Assembly: GCA_037042185.1 (NCBI GenBank)
Contig: JAXQJY010000032.1
Span: 1,984,001 to 2,048,000 of the forward strand
DNA length: 64,000 nt
Reading direction: 5' to 3'
Source of the DNA: Sordariomycetes sp. S80-01Y
Taxonomy: Eukaryota > Ascomycota > Sordariomycetes
Numbering within the stretch: position 1 is the stretch's first letter; each line of letters begins with the position of its first letter. Of this stretch, positions 32,414-42,925 are shown piece by piece. Under the pieces are notes generated by a model that had not been told where the DNA came from, made no database searches, and was given only the letters and a program-made list of their open reading frames with translations. The position numbers were made by a program, and so were the translations under genes.

Positions 32414-33570
32414 GGCCGCGCGCTCGACAATTCAATTGCTGGATGAAGAGCGGGAGAGCCTCTTTTGCAATTCCGGGGGGAGACAGTCAAGAGGCTCACT
32501 TAATGCGGCAAAATCCAACAATGCCAAGATATCGCGACAAGGAGCTGACGTGGAAGCGATTCTGAAACGGCCCCCCGGGTTCCGGACGCTCAAGCTGACT
32601 TCAGGCTATTGTGAGCAATTCATCATGCAGGATTTCCAGCCGGTGCGCGATCCAGGGGTGATAGAACGTCGACACCGGCACACGGGCTTCCCGTGTGCAT
32701 ATGAGGCTGCGTGCACATGTAACAAGTCCCAAGTCCCAGTTGCAGTCCAAGCGAGTACCTCGCGCTCGCTCTTTAGTCTAGCACCCATCTTTTGATCCTC
32801 ACATCGGCTGGGCTAGATATCTCCAAAGAACGGGACTGCGTCCGTTTAGGCGTCCGAAGTCGACGGTCGTAGGTCGTGCGTGGGTTTACCGTGATGCCAA
32901 TTGCATTCATGATGGGCTGCCCAGTGCATTGCCATGCCTCATATATCACATGGGTCGTGAGATATTGCCAACAATCTGAATTGGTCGTTATGCAGCTCCT
33001 TCAGAGCGCTCTCGAATTTCGTAACGTCGTCGACTGACCCGAGACGACGATGTGCTACGAGCAGATGCGCGACTTGGATTCGCGACGCGGAGACGCTGGC
33101 AGCCGTCCGTAGTCCGGGAAATCATAATCAGGGCACCTCAGAGCAACGACGGAAGGCTGCAGCCGAGTCCCGCCAACGGCCCGGACACCATCGAGCACCC
33201 AACCGTATCTGAGCCAATTCGAGTCGTTCGCAGTGATTTAGCTAAAGGTCCCTCACTTACTTCACTTACGGCTTCCGATGTTGATATCAGGGGAACCCAG
33301 AGCCAGATTCCGTCGGGCCAGTAACCGCGTCGGCCGGTTCCGACGCGTGCGGAGCTGCTATTTGCGGCCCCGCCGCGTTTTACCTAACTTCAACCTCATG
33401 ACCACCAAGTAACGAGTGCAGAGATTATCCCGAGCGCTGCTTCATCGTTGACTGAATTCTTGAATCCCACTCGCCATTGGGAAGGTCTCTTGAACTCACC
33501 AATCTCAAGCGCATCTGCCATCCCGAGACAGTCCAGGTACCGGTTCCTTGGAAACGGCCAGCCCGCCATC
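32414..33570. other. Intergenic region
   Basis: No gene recognised. The psuG/K frame stays open upstream to 33448. This is shared upstream DNA of two divergent genes. Confidence 0.5.
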
Positions 33571-36012
33571 ATGAGCTGCCCGTGTCTGGCTGCTCCTTTG
33601 AGGAGACATGCTCTCGGGCAAGTCAAGCGCTCCTTCACGGCGTCTCTCACCAAAACCTCAAGCTTCAATCCCGGCCAAAAGCGTGCCTTGAGCGCGTCCG
33701 CTGGTGCTGGACTCCGGGATCTGCTCAGGGTCTCCGATGAGGTGTCCGATGCCATTGCCAAAGACAAGCCGGTCGTCGCGCTTGAGTCTACGATCTACAC
33801 GCATGGAGCCATGGGGAAGAACCTCGCCCTAGAGCACGAGGAGCTCATCCGCAGCCACGGCGGTATCCCCGCCATCATCGCCATCGTCAACGGCGAGCCC
33901 ACAGTTGGCGTGTCACCCCAACAAATCGTCAAGATGATCGAGGGAGGCACAGCCGCTAAGGTTTCAAGGAGAGATGTCTCTTATCTGGTTGGCATGGGAT
34001 TGACCGGTCGCAAGATGCACGGAGGAACGACCATTTCAGGGACCATGCTGCTCGCCAGGCTGGCTGGTATCCGCGTCTTCGGCACCGGAGGTCTCGGGGG
34101 CGTTCACCGCGGCGCCGAGAACTCGATGGACATCTCGGCAGATCTCACTGAGCTCGGGCGTACGAGAGTCGCAGTCGTCAGCAGCGGATGCAAGGGCTTC
34201 CTCGACATCCCCAGGACGCTCGAGTATCTCGAGACCCAGGGGTGTCTGGTATCGACCTTCGCCGACGGCCGCACGAGCAACATCGACTTCCCTGGCTTCT
34301 GGGCGCGGAACAGCGGCACCAAGACTCCCAGCGTCGTCAACACCGAGAGGGAGGCTGCCGCTATGATTCTGAGCCAGGAGAAGCTCGACATTGAATCCGG
34401 TCTATTGTTCGCAAACCCGATTCCGGAGGAATTCGCCATTCCTCTGCCTGAGATTTCGTCTGCAATCGAGACGGCTGTGCGCGAGGCGAACGAGAAGGGC
34501 TTCACGGGCAGCAACAACACGCCTTACGTGCTGGGGAGACTGAAGGAGCTGACGGGTGACAAGGCTTTCATCGCCAACATGGCGCTTGTCAAGGCCAACT
34601 TGATCCGAGCGACCAACGTGGCTGTCGAGCTGTCGCAGCTTCTGTCACCATCTTTCCAACCGCCAAAGACCTCGTAAGTAGAGCAGGTCTGACGTGGCAG
34701 GAGATAGCTCTAATTATATGTAGATATCCATACAGAGCTTCACCTCAAACCCCGCCAGTAGCAAAAGTTCCAGATGCCCAAGCTGACATCCTCGTGGCTG
34801 GCTCCGTTGCCGTTGATCTTAGCTGTGACTACAACCCCTACAAGAAATTCGATTCCTCGCCCCAGTTGAATACCTCGAATCCAGCCATGATCAGCCAGTC
34901 GATCGGGGGCGTAGGCCATAACGTGGCGTTGGCAGCGCACCGTGCGAGCGGAAAGACGAGAGTTAAGTTCTGTAGCCTGGTTGGTGACGATATGTGAGCT
35001 AGTCTGCTTCCACCAGGGTGACAACGATTAACAAGGCTACAGTGCCGGTTCGACTGTCTTGACCTCATTACAAGCTGAAGGCCTCGACACCTCCTACGTT
35101 CAACGACTAAGTCAAGATCTTGTGCCAACACCCCGGACAGCTCAATATGTCGCCGTTAATGACGCCGACAAGAATCTTGTCATGGCGATGGCAGATATGG
35201 GCATTTTTGACAACCACTCTCGCCCAGAAGAGTGGAGCGCAGCTGTGCGGGCCACGAAGCCAAAGTGGCTTGTCGTCGATGGAAATTGGGGCGAGAATGA
35301 CATAAAGTCCTGGCTGAAGGCTGGCAAGGAGCAAGGCAGCCAAACAGCGTTTGAGCCAGTATCAGTCGAAAAGTCTCGTCGTCTCTTCGCCTCGTACCGC
35401 GGACAGTCTCCGCTGCAGGTCTTCCCTCAGGCGAGTGTTGACCTTGCGTCACCAAACATATATGAGCTGGAAGCGATGTACACAGTCGCAAAAGAGAATG
35501 GGTACCTAGACACGACAGAGTGGTTCGGCGTCATTGATCCCTTCGGGATGAGAGGCGCACGAGAGAGATTCGTTTACATGACTACTCGGGAGCTGACCGA
35601 CGCAGGCGTGCCGGTACAGATGGTGCAGCTGTTGCCATACATACCTACTATTGTCACGAAGCTCGGATCCAAGGGCGTTCTGATGGCAACGATCCTGGGT
35701 CGGGACGACGCGCGCCTTTTCCAACCCGAGAGCCAGGAGTACATTTTGGCAAGGACGGTAGACCACCCTACAATTGGAGGAATCTACATGCGCCTCTTTG
35801 AAGCCGCGGAGAAGGTGGAGGATGTTGTCTCTGTCAATGGCGTCGGCGACACATTTTTGGGCGTCATGATTTCGGGATTGGCCCAAGGTGGAAGTGTTGA
35901 GAAGTTGGTGGGTGTTGCGCAGCAGGGTGCGGTGATGACTTTGCGGTGCCCTGAGTCTGTCAGCCCGAAACTCGGGGCTTTGGAGGACCAAATCAGCCGT
36001 GTCGTAACTTAG
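33571..36012 (+). CDS. Bifunctional pseudouridine-5'-phosphate glycosidase / pseudouridine kinase
   Basis: Degrades pseudouridine by phosphorylation and C-C glycosidic cleavage. Three exons (33571-34673, 34724-34993, 35043-36012) give 780 aa. The N-terminal 45 residues are basic and Ser/Ala-rich, suggesting mitochondrial targeting. The PsuG domain (about 50-355) has VALESTIYTHGAM, NGEPTVGV, GGTTISGTML and FGTGGLGGVHRGAE. After a short linker, a PfkB-family kinase domain (about 385-775) starts ILVAGSVAVDL, contains IGGVGHNVALAA and ends with the signature VNGVGDTFLGVMISG (DTxxG). This fusion is known in fungi and animals. An earlier in-frame ATG at 33448 was set aside in favour of the presequence-like start. 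Confidence 0.93.
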
Positions 36013-36118
36013 AGAAGACCAGAGATACCCCCTGTTTCAATATGAAGAATTTCTCGTCTCCAAAAAGGGGCTCGTCCATTGCGCAGCCTTGTGGGACTTG
36101 ATTGGCTTATGAGTGATA

Positions 36119-36136
36119 GCCCCGCTTTGGCGGGGC
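36119..36136. other. Perfect 7-bp inverted repeat with 4-base loop upstream of UTP18
   Basis: GCCCCGC-TTTG-GCGGGGC, 110 bases before the UTP18 ATG. It could be a DNA hairpin, a palindromic factor site or the 3' end structure of the preceding gene. Confidence 0.6.
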
Positions 36137-36245
36137 GTTGATGCAAGGCTGAACATCGCGAAGAAAAAAACCCAAAAAACTACCCATGCATCAGTCCTCA
36201 GCTTCTCCAACACCACTCCACGATAGTCGACCGGAAAACGCCACA

Positions 36246-37988
36246 ATGCCGCCGCGTCAGGAAGACGAGACATCAGACGACTCTCCGATGGAGAGCGACT
36301 TCTCAGGATCCGACTCCGGAAGTGAATCGAGTGACAGGGCCCCGACTGCGGCCATGTTCGACAAGGACTCGGACGAGGAAGAGCTCGAGCGCTTGGTCCT
36401 GGGAGACAAGGCTGGATTCCGGGAAAATCTCTTCAAAGATCGCGGTCTGGATGACATCTTGGGAGAGGATGGAGATGCAGGCGCCGACGCGGACACGGGT
36501 GGTTTGGAGGATATAGACGATAACGATCTCTTCATGCTGGATGGCGCCCGCAGCAGCGCCGCACCAAAAGCTGCAACGACGATTGATAAAACCACCGGCG
36601 GTGATGCGCCAGCGTGGGAGGACAGTGACGATGATCGATTGGCGGTATCCCTCGCCGGTGCGACCCGCCTGCGAAAACTCAGAATATCGGAAGCGGAGGA
36701 CATCGTCAGCGGTACCGAGTACAGCCGGAGATTGCGACAGCAGTACCTGCGACTGAACCCACAGCCCGGGTGGGCGAAAGCATCAGAAGGCCGGCCGACC
36801 AAAAGACGGCGACGGTCATCGGCAGCGTCAGACGATTCGAGCGACTCGGATAGCGGCTCCGACGTCGAGGCGCAGCCACTGGAGGAGTTCCTGCGCAACG
36901 TCAACAAGCTGGGTGGCTACGATGTCGACCAAAAGAGACGCCTGCGGCCCGAGACGATTGATATACAGCGGACGCGCGAGATTTCAGACAAGCACACTGC
37001 ACCGGCGGACTGTCTGTCTTTCCACCCCGAATACCCCGTCCTCCTATCCTCGAGCACAGCGGGCGTGCTATATCTGCACCACATCGCGCCCGAGGCGCAC
37101 CCTACGCCCAATCCGCAGTTGACATCGATCCAGGTCAAGCAGGTGGACGTGAGGAGAGCGGAGTTTATGTACCCCAAGGGCGACAAGATATTCTTCGCCG
37201 GGAGGAGGAAGTACTTCCACCACTGGGACCTGCCCTCTGGCGTCGTCCAGAAGACGACGCAGATCCAGGGCCACCGGCTGGAGCACAAGACGATGGAGAG
37301 GTTCAGGCTTAGCCCGTGTGGGAGGTACATGGGCATCGTGGCATCGACGAAGAAGGGTGGCGGTATCATCAATGTCCTCAGCACCGGGTCGATGCAGTGG
37401 TTGGCAGCAGCGAGGCTGTCAAGTCGCAACGGCATCACCGACTTTGCCTGGTGGAGTGACGGTGAGGGCATGACAATTCTAGGAAAAGACGGACAGGTGG
37501 GCGAGTACAGCATGGAAAGCCAGAAGTTCCTCGCCATATGGAACGACGAAGGTTGCATCGGCGGCATCACCATCGCGCTCGGCGGCCACCACGGACCCTC
37601 AGCCCTCGGCGAAGACCGCTGGGTGGCCGTCGGTTCCACCAGCGGCATCACCAACATCTACGACCGTAACTCCCTCATCGCCTCATCAAAGGACGACGAA
37701 GTCGAGATCAAGGAGCGCCCCACGCCGACGAGGACGTTCGAACAGCTCGTCACGCCCATCACGCAGATCGCCTTCTCACCCGACGGCCAGCTGATGGCCT
37801 TCGGCTCGCAGCACAAGAAGGACGCGCTGAAGCTGGTGCATCTGCCGAGCTGTACCGTGTACAGGAATTGGCCGACGGAGCAGACGCCGCTGGGCAGGAT
37901 CCGGAGCGTGGCGTTTTCACGGCAGAGCGACCTCCTGGCGGTGGGCAACGACGCCGGGAAGATTCGGCTGTGGCACATTAGGAGTTAG
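36246..37988 (+). CDS. utp18: U3 snoRNP component UTP18 (SSU processome)
   Basis: WD40 protein of the UTP-B subcomplex needed for 18S pre-rRNA processing in the nucleolus. Single exon, 580 aa. The first 250 residues are acidic and serine-rich. They contain AWEDSDDD and LRKLRISEAEDIVSGTEYSRRLR, blocks typical of Utp18. The C-terminal 330 residues form a WD40 propeller (KYFHHWDLPSG, DKTAPADCLSF-like blades, IRLWHIRS at the end). MPPRQEDETSDD (CACA-ATG) was chosen over an upstream in-frame ATG at 36186. Confidence 0.93.
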   Translation: MPPRQEDETSDDSPMESDFSGSDSGSESSDRAPTAAMFDKDSDEEELERLVLGDKAGFRENLFKDRGLDDILGEDGDAGADADTGGLEDIDDNDLFMLDGARSSAAPKAATTIDKTTGGDAPAWEDSDDDRLAVSLAGATRLRKLRISEAEDIVSGTEYSRRLRQQYLRLNPQPGWAKASEGRPTKRRRRSSAASDDSSDSDSGSDVEAQPLEEFLRNVNKLGGYDVDQKRRLRPETIDIQRTREISDKHTAPADCLSFHPEYPVLLSSSTAGVLYLHHIAPEAHPTPNPQLTSIQVKQVDVRRAEFMYPKGDKIFFAGRRKYFHHWDLPSGVVQKTTQIQGHRLEHKTMERFRLSPCGRYMGIVASTKKGGGIINVLSTGSMQWLAAARLSSRNGITDFAWWSDGEGMTILGKDGQVGEYSMESQKFLAIWNDEGCIGGITIALGGHHGPSALGEDRWVAVGSTSGITNIYDRNSLIASSKDDEVEIKERPTPTRTFEQLVTPITQIAFSPDGQLMAFGSQHKKDALKLVHLPSCTVYRNWPTEQTPLGRIRSVAFSRQSDLLAVGNDAGKIRLWHIRS

Positions 37989-38081
37989 GATTGCGCTCTA
38001 TCAAACAGATTTCCCTTTGCGTCCGTGATCTCTCCTGACAGCTTTACTTCCTCCTTCTCACCATCTTCCAGCTCGCCATAT

Positions 38082-38521
38082 CTAAAACAGCTGCTTCAGC
38101 AGCCTGCGCAGCGGACAGCCCTTGGGAATGTCGTCCTTTGGAAACATGCGGCCCCTCATTTTGCCCTTCTTGATGGTAAAGTTGATTAGCGCGCGCCGGT
38201 TGGGGAATCTGATGACCTGGACGCTCGGGCTGGCCATGGCCTTCAGGAACTGGGCGATGTTCACGTGGAGTCGCCCGAGAGCCTGTTCACAACATCAGCA
38301 GGGCTCTTTCTTCCGTGAGTTTGACAGGCCTACCTACGACGTTGCATTGTTTTCTGCTGGAAATGTTGCCGACGACGCCCAAATCCTCACACAGCTCCTG
38401 TAGATTCTCGAGACTGCCCTCCCCGAAGTACACCGCCCACTTGAGGCGGGCGGCGGGCCTTGGGGATGTCCAACCTGATCATGTGCTTGGACAGCGCGGC
38501 TTCTTCCTGGGGGTCTTGCAT
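38082..38521 (-). pseudogene. Damaged member of a small expanded fungal gene family
   Basis: The minus strand encodes MQDPQEEAALSKHMIRLDIPKARRP from 38521. The homologous continuation KWAVYFGEGSLENLQELCEDLG lies in a different frame, so a single frameshift (or sequencing error) separates the two near 38450. After NISSRKQCNV, a 55-nt intron (38283-38337, GTAGGT...GAACAG) joins to ALGRLHVNIAQFLKAM. The end, MFPKDDIPKGCPLRRLLKQLF, matches the family C-terminus. The family motif order (YFGxGxL, C-x-DL, VNIxxFLxA, IPKGxPLRxLL) is shared with the intact neighbour at 38907-39398. Either a young pseudogene or an assembly error. Confidence 0.6.
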
Positions 38522-38906
38522 ATCGATGACTGCTCTTCAGCGACGACGGGGTGGAGGCGGATTTAGAGATTAATTTGGATTCCCTGACGAGTCTTCCCAG
38601 AAGGAGCGAAGAGTCTCGTTTGGCACTTGCCGGAGACGGCATTCACTCGTTTGCACAGGACCTAGTCAACGCTCTGTGGATACTTCTTTAAGACGGCTAC
38701 TTGCACACAAAAAATCTTATTGAACGATGCTAAATCAAACAAACTCGTCTAGACTATACCCCAAACCAGGGAAGGTGCTGCCGAGCCAAGTCCCTTGATA
38801 TTTGTTGATGAGACGACACGCCAGCGCGAGCTATCGCTAGGCGACTCCGTGTAACAAATCATCAATAGTTCCCACTCAAATTTGACATAAAAGAAGCAAT
38901 GGATCT
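38522..38906. other. Spacer between the two paralogues
   Basis: No gene recognised. It contains the 3' end of the right-hand copy and the upstream region of the damaged copy. Confidence 0.45.
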
Positions 38907-39398
38907 TCAGACAAGGAGTGGCTTGCCTCGGCGCTGGTACAGGACCTCGCGGAGTAGCCTCTTGAGTGGGCTTCCCCTGGGGATGTCTCGCCTAGGGAAG
39001 AAGCTTTTCGTCTCATTTGTATAGTCCCTCAAGCTTGAGAGATTCTTGAAGAACACGATGTCGGGCAGCTTGCTGTTATCGCCCCCTTTCGTCCCCTGCT
39101 TCCGGGGGTCGGTCATGCTCGGCGACTGGACGCTGACACCCATCGCATCGAGGAATTGACAAACGTTGACAAAGACGCCTTCCAGTGCCTGCAAATGTCA
39201 GAGTCACGCGATAGAGCGTAGATGACGGGGCGTTCCTGCCTTGCGACATTTGTTCTTGCTACTCAGGTCACCCTCGATCTTGAGGTCGGCGCAGAGACGC
39301 TGGAAGTCGACCAGCTCCCCGGCCCCGAAGTAGCGATCCCATCTCTCCCGGGCTTCTTGGAGCTTTTTGCCGTTCTTGCTTTTGCTCTTCTTGGCCAT
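38907..39398 (-). CDS. Small protein of an expanded fungal family of unknown function
   Basis: Exon 1 is 39398-39240 (MAKKSKSKNGKKLQEARERWDRYFGAGELVDFQRLC..., shown in pieces: YFGAGEL, FQRLCADL, SSKNKCRK). Exon 2 is 39188-38907 (ALEGVFVNVCQFLDAM to RDIPRGSPLKRLLREV). Total 146 aa. The 51-nt intron appears to be a GC-AG intron (donor AAG|GCAGGA, branch CTGAC, acceptor TTTGCAG); no GT donor preserves the conserved KCRKAL join. A basic Lys-rich N-terminus could be a nuclear signal. The family recurs in many Pezizomycotina genomes, often in several copies. I know no function. A damaged paralogue lies 385 bases downstream on the same strand. Confidence 0.7.
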
Positions 39399-41584
39399 GG
39401 TCTAAGCCCTGGGTGGAGCTCTGTGATATAATAGCGAGGGGCTTCCGAATGGTCAACACGCTGTGTCGAGGAGCAGTCGCGAGACGGGGCATCGATGTCT
39501 TCGAAGCCAGTAGGGGCGAGACATGCGGCCATATTTATCTACCGTAAGAATTGGAGAGGTCTCTGGAGTTGGGTCGTGATAACCGCGGTAGCTGCAGGCC
39601 GCGTGCCTTTGCAGACCCGGCCGCCGCGTTGGTCCAGTTAGGCGCTCTACTGCCCTGCGGCGACCTGCAAAGTGTATCATCTGAGGCCGATGAGTGGTGA
39701 TATACAGATACAACTAAAAGGCGGGGAAGAATTCCATGACTACACCAATAAAAGTCGGCCATAGGAATGTACGAGCCAACGGAGACAACAAGGCCGAGCC
39801 ACAAGGCACCATCGCAATGCCCGGTGGAGTCAACGTTCTGCGCTTCTCAGAATGGCGATGCGTTGAATCAATCCATCAAGTGTGCACTATCCTCCTTGAG
39901 CAGCTACAGCCTCATGTTCTACACTTGTGTGGATTGGTTGTGATTCTGGCGTTCATGCACAAAGCTTCGTAACTCCCTTCTGCTACAACCCCAGCGCTCT
40001 TCTGTTGGTGTGCTTCCCGATGCGAATACCTCAGATGCCACTAGTATCTAGAGCTCTTAATATCAGTCCTTCGTGGACTTCTTGATGGATGTCGTCCGTC
40101 AAACACCACATGTAGTATTAGCATTGCACCCTCTCAGGGGCCATCTTCTCCAAGCCCCGAGCCAAAGATGGAACTTCGAGATGATGTGTAGTCTATATTA
40201 ATCTTGAGAGAGACTTTTGGTGTTGAGCATATAGAGGCATCTAATTGGAATGCTTGGTCGCTGCTGCAGTATAGGCTGGGGTATGTTAACTATCCTCCAG
40301 CCACCCTTCCCAATTGCCGAAGCGCTACGCCTGGAATCCAGGCTGGAAGTAAGCTCCTGAGTCGAACCTTTGGCTGTGGAAACCTCGCTGTTTTCGTTTC
40401 GTGTTTGCGTCGTCTTTGCGTAGCCGATGTGCACAGCCTCGAAGGTTGGGGCGCAGAGTATCTGCCTGATAGGCCTCTTCGGCGGCCTCGAGGCGCAAGG
40501 CTGGCAGTGTCAAAAACTAGGCTCCATGAAACCGAAATACCCCTGATAGTCGTCTATTATGATCAGCATCAATTCGCCTAAAGGCGATTCCGATTAGCCG
40601 CGGTCACACCGATTCGGACACTCCTGTTCCTAACCAGCCTCAAAGAAGACTCAACACCACGCTGCGGAAGGCACCCAGGAGCTAAGCTCAAGATCATATG
40701 GGATGAGGAATAGCTGCAGCGCTTTAGCCTCCATGAAGGGATGGAAGTACCGATGCCCCATCTCGTCTGTTTGCGAGTGAAGGAGAAGGTCGCCCCGGAT
40801 GAGTATCATTACGAAAGTCAAGAGCAACGGAGAATCTGTAGTTTTAGGAAGCTCTTTTGTAGACTAAGTCAAATTAATGTGTTTTGTTCCTGGAGTTTTG
40901 GGAGCATATAAGCGACTTCAGTCCTTTGTTTTGTTGGCGGTTCTCGAGGGGGACCCCCGGCCAGGCTCGAGCTTCATCCAAGAGAGCTTCAACAACAGAT
41001 ACCCATTGGAAGTTCCTAGAACATCACCACTGTCCCTCGAACGCCCTGACTGACTATGAAGGACTTCGGGCTACTAGACCCAATCATAAGTGATCCTGCG
41101 AGCAACCCCTGACTCAAGCATGATCCGCCCAGCTGCTGCCACGTCGACTCCCTTGCCCCGGTCCTAGCACAGCTGCCCCCTTTGCTACCATCCGCCATCT
41201 GTTGTGCAGCCATAGGGCGCTCTGTTTTGGACCCACTCTGATAAAGGGGTTGGCTGCCAGCTCATCCCCCTTTCCTCCTTTCACTCTCCCACATCGACGA
41301 GACCGGCTTCCAACCACCAGGGAGCTTTTGTCGTTCTCTCTTCATCGTCCCCCTTTACTTTGCTCGCGACTTGAGCATCGCTCAGCTTTTGGTTTTCATC
41401 TTTGCGAGCACCGAAAGAACTTTTATCTATCGACTGTGCCTTTGATTTTCTCAAAACATACCACTGTAAGGGCTACTCATCCTTCAACCTGGTCAGCGCG
41501 TTGCTGACATATTCAAGTTACCAAGCGAGCTTTCCTTGCAGCCACCTCTACGAGTTGCTGTCTTGCAACAACATCTCGTCCACA
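39399..41584. other. 2.2-kb region with no recognised gene
   Basis: Short frames only (largest 125 codons, 40204-40581 on the plus strand), none recognised. The last 250 bases are pyrimidine-rich and form the leader of the next gene. There are no terminal repeats I can see. Confidence 0.5.
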
Positions 41585-42922
41585 ATGACCAAGATGGGCA
41601 ACAGTCATGAGCTTGTGCAAAAGGTGCGCCAGCGCTTTCAGTCCCAGTTCAGGCGCATCTTTCCCAAGGTGCGAAAGACTCTGAAGAAGCTTGCGCCATC
41701 GACAGAGCCCCTTCAGCGCAGAATTCCAGGCCTTCCAGTTGTTCCTGCCGCGCAAAAGGACCTGAGTATTACTACCACCATCCGCTTCGAGGCGCCTTTC
41801 CAGGAGGTCATGGCTCGGGCGTACCAGGCAACCGATCAACTAAAGATTACTCAGGAGCTCCTTGATACCCTGACACAACGTATTGATCATTGTACCAACG
41901 AAATGCTTACTCGTTCTGACGCCACTGCTGACCAGTGTCTTCGGCACACTGAGCCGCGCGTCAAGCCAGCTCGCTTCCACATCATGTACGAGGTCCATCG
42001 CGACGGCAAACCGATCTGGGATAGATACTTCACATCCTATCAGCATACTGCGCTGACCAGGGACGGTGCGAACAATATGGTGTTCGAGATCGACAGAATC
42101 GTCGGCATGTTTCTCGAGACCCATGATTCAGGCTTCGAGTGGCGACTGCCTGAGTTGGAAGGTGAGCAGCCGCTCGTTCACAAGACCGTGGCTCCAGAAT
42201 TCAAGGAGCCGCAAAGCACACACTGCGTGCCACTGTTCCAAGAGCCCGGTTACAGCATCCAGATAGTCTTTCGCGCAAGGACCACAGGGCATAACGTGCT
42301 TCGCAGTTTCAAAGTGGATAGCCATCAGTGCACCCCTTTGACGCTCGACCGTGGCGAGAACCTCTTCTCCCAGCTGACTGCCGAGGTAGGATCCCTCGTA
42401 GAAGAGCGAGAGGACCGATTCTGGACAGCTCATTACACCTGCGATAGTTTTGAGGGCCTACGCGAGCGAGAGTGCCGCCATTTTGAGGACAATGCATTCG
42501 AGCTCATTCTCAAGGTATCCAACAACTTTGGCCCAGAGTTTGGCCATCTGGCCAAGCGCCACAACAGGCATAGTCGGCTTGTCGTGCCCGACGATGTCGA
42601 CGAGTTCCTTCAGGATGTGCAATGCAGAGCCGAATTTCTGCGACGTCGCTTCGACGAAGTGACAGATGATACGCAGGATCTGGTTATCAGTGTACATGAG
42701 CTGCGCTCCTATGACTGGAAGGTCGAGAACCCAATGGCTGTCGTGATTGACAATTCTTCCTGTCGCGACCGCATCACGATTCAGAAGATCCTCCGGCGGA
42801 TTCAGACCGGAATGTCCCAAGTCTTGAAGGGTCATGGAACAACTGCGTCCATCACGGCTCACAAGCGCGGCCATCTTGTATTGGATGCCACTATCTGTCG
42901 TGGTGAGAACTTTCCCTACTAG
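41585..42922 (+). CDS. Hypothetical protein, first of two ORFs in one frame separated by a single TAG
   Basis: 445 aa from the ATG in CACA-ATG at 41585; the frame is open upstream to 41402. The N-terminus is basic (KVRQRFQSQFRRIFPKVRKTLKKL). The rest is a mixed alpha/beta protein with no domain I recognise and no signal peptide or membrane span. It ends ...CRGENFPY-TAG, and the same frame continues at once with GAC-ATG and 538 more codons (next entry). Together they look like one protein of about 985 residues interrupted by one stop. A 45-nt stop-containing candidate intron (42878-42922, GTATTG...CTACTAG) would join them in frame but has a weak donor and no good branch site. Other options are read-through, a nonsense mutation of this strain, or a sequencing error. 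Confidence 0.65.
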   Translation: MTKMGNSHELVQKVRQRFQSQFRRIFPKVRKTLKKLAPSTEPLQRRIPGLPVVPAAQKDLSITTTIRFEAPFQEVMARAYQATDQLKITQELLDTLTQRIDHCTNEMLTRSDATADQCLRHTEPRVKPARFHIMYEVHRDGKPIWDRYFTSYQHTALTRDGANNMVFEIDRIVGMFLETHDSGFEWRLPELEGEQPLVHKTVAPEFKEPQSTHCVPLFQEPGYSIQIVFRARTTGHNVLRSFKVDSHQCTPLTLDRGENLFSQLTAEVGSLVEEREDRFWTAHYTCDSFEGLRERECRHFEDNAFELILKVSNNFGPEFGHLAKRHNRHSRLVVPDDVDEFLQDVQCRAEFLRRRFDEVTDDTQDLVISVHELRSYDWKVENPMAVVIDNSSCRDRITIQKILRRIQTGMSQVLKGHGTTASITAHKRGHLVLDATICRGENFPY

Positions 42923-42925
42923 GAC

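Noticed and set aside
31505-32446. 313-codon plus-strand ORF opposite the conserved unknown gene
   Set aside because: The minus strand carries the conserved family motifs and a proper intron.
42903-42922. GTGAGA...CTACTAG read as a 20-nt intron between the two ORFs
   Set aside because: Far below the minimum fungal intron size, and its removal shifts the frame to an early stop.
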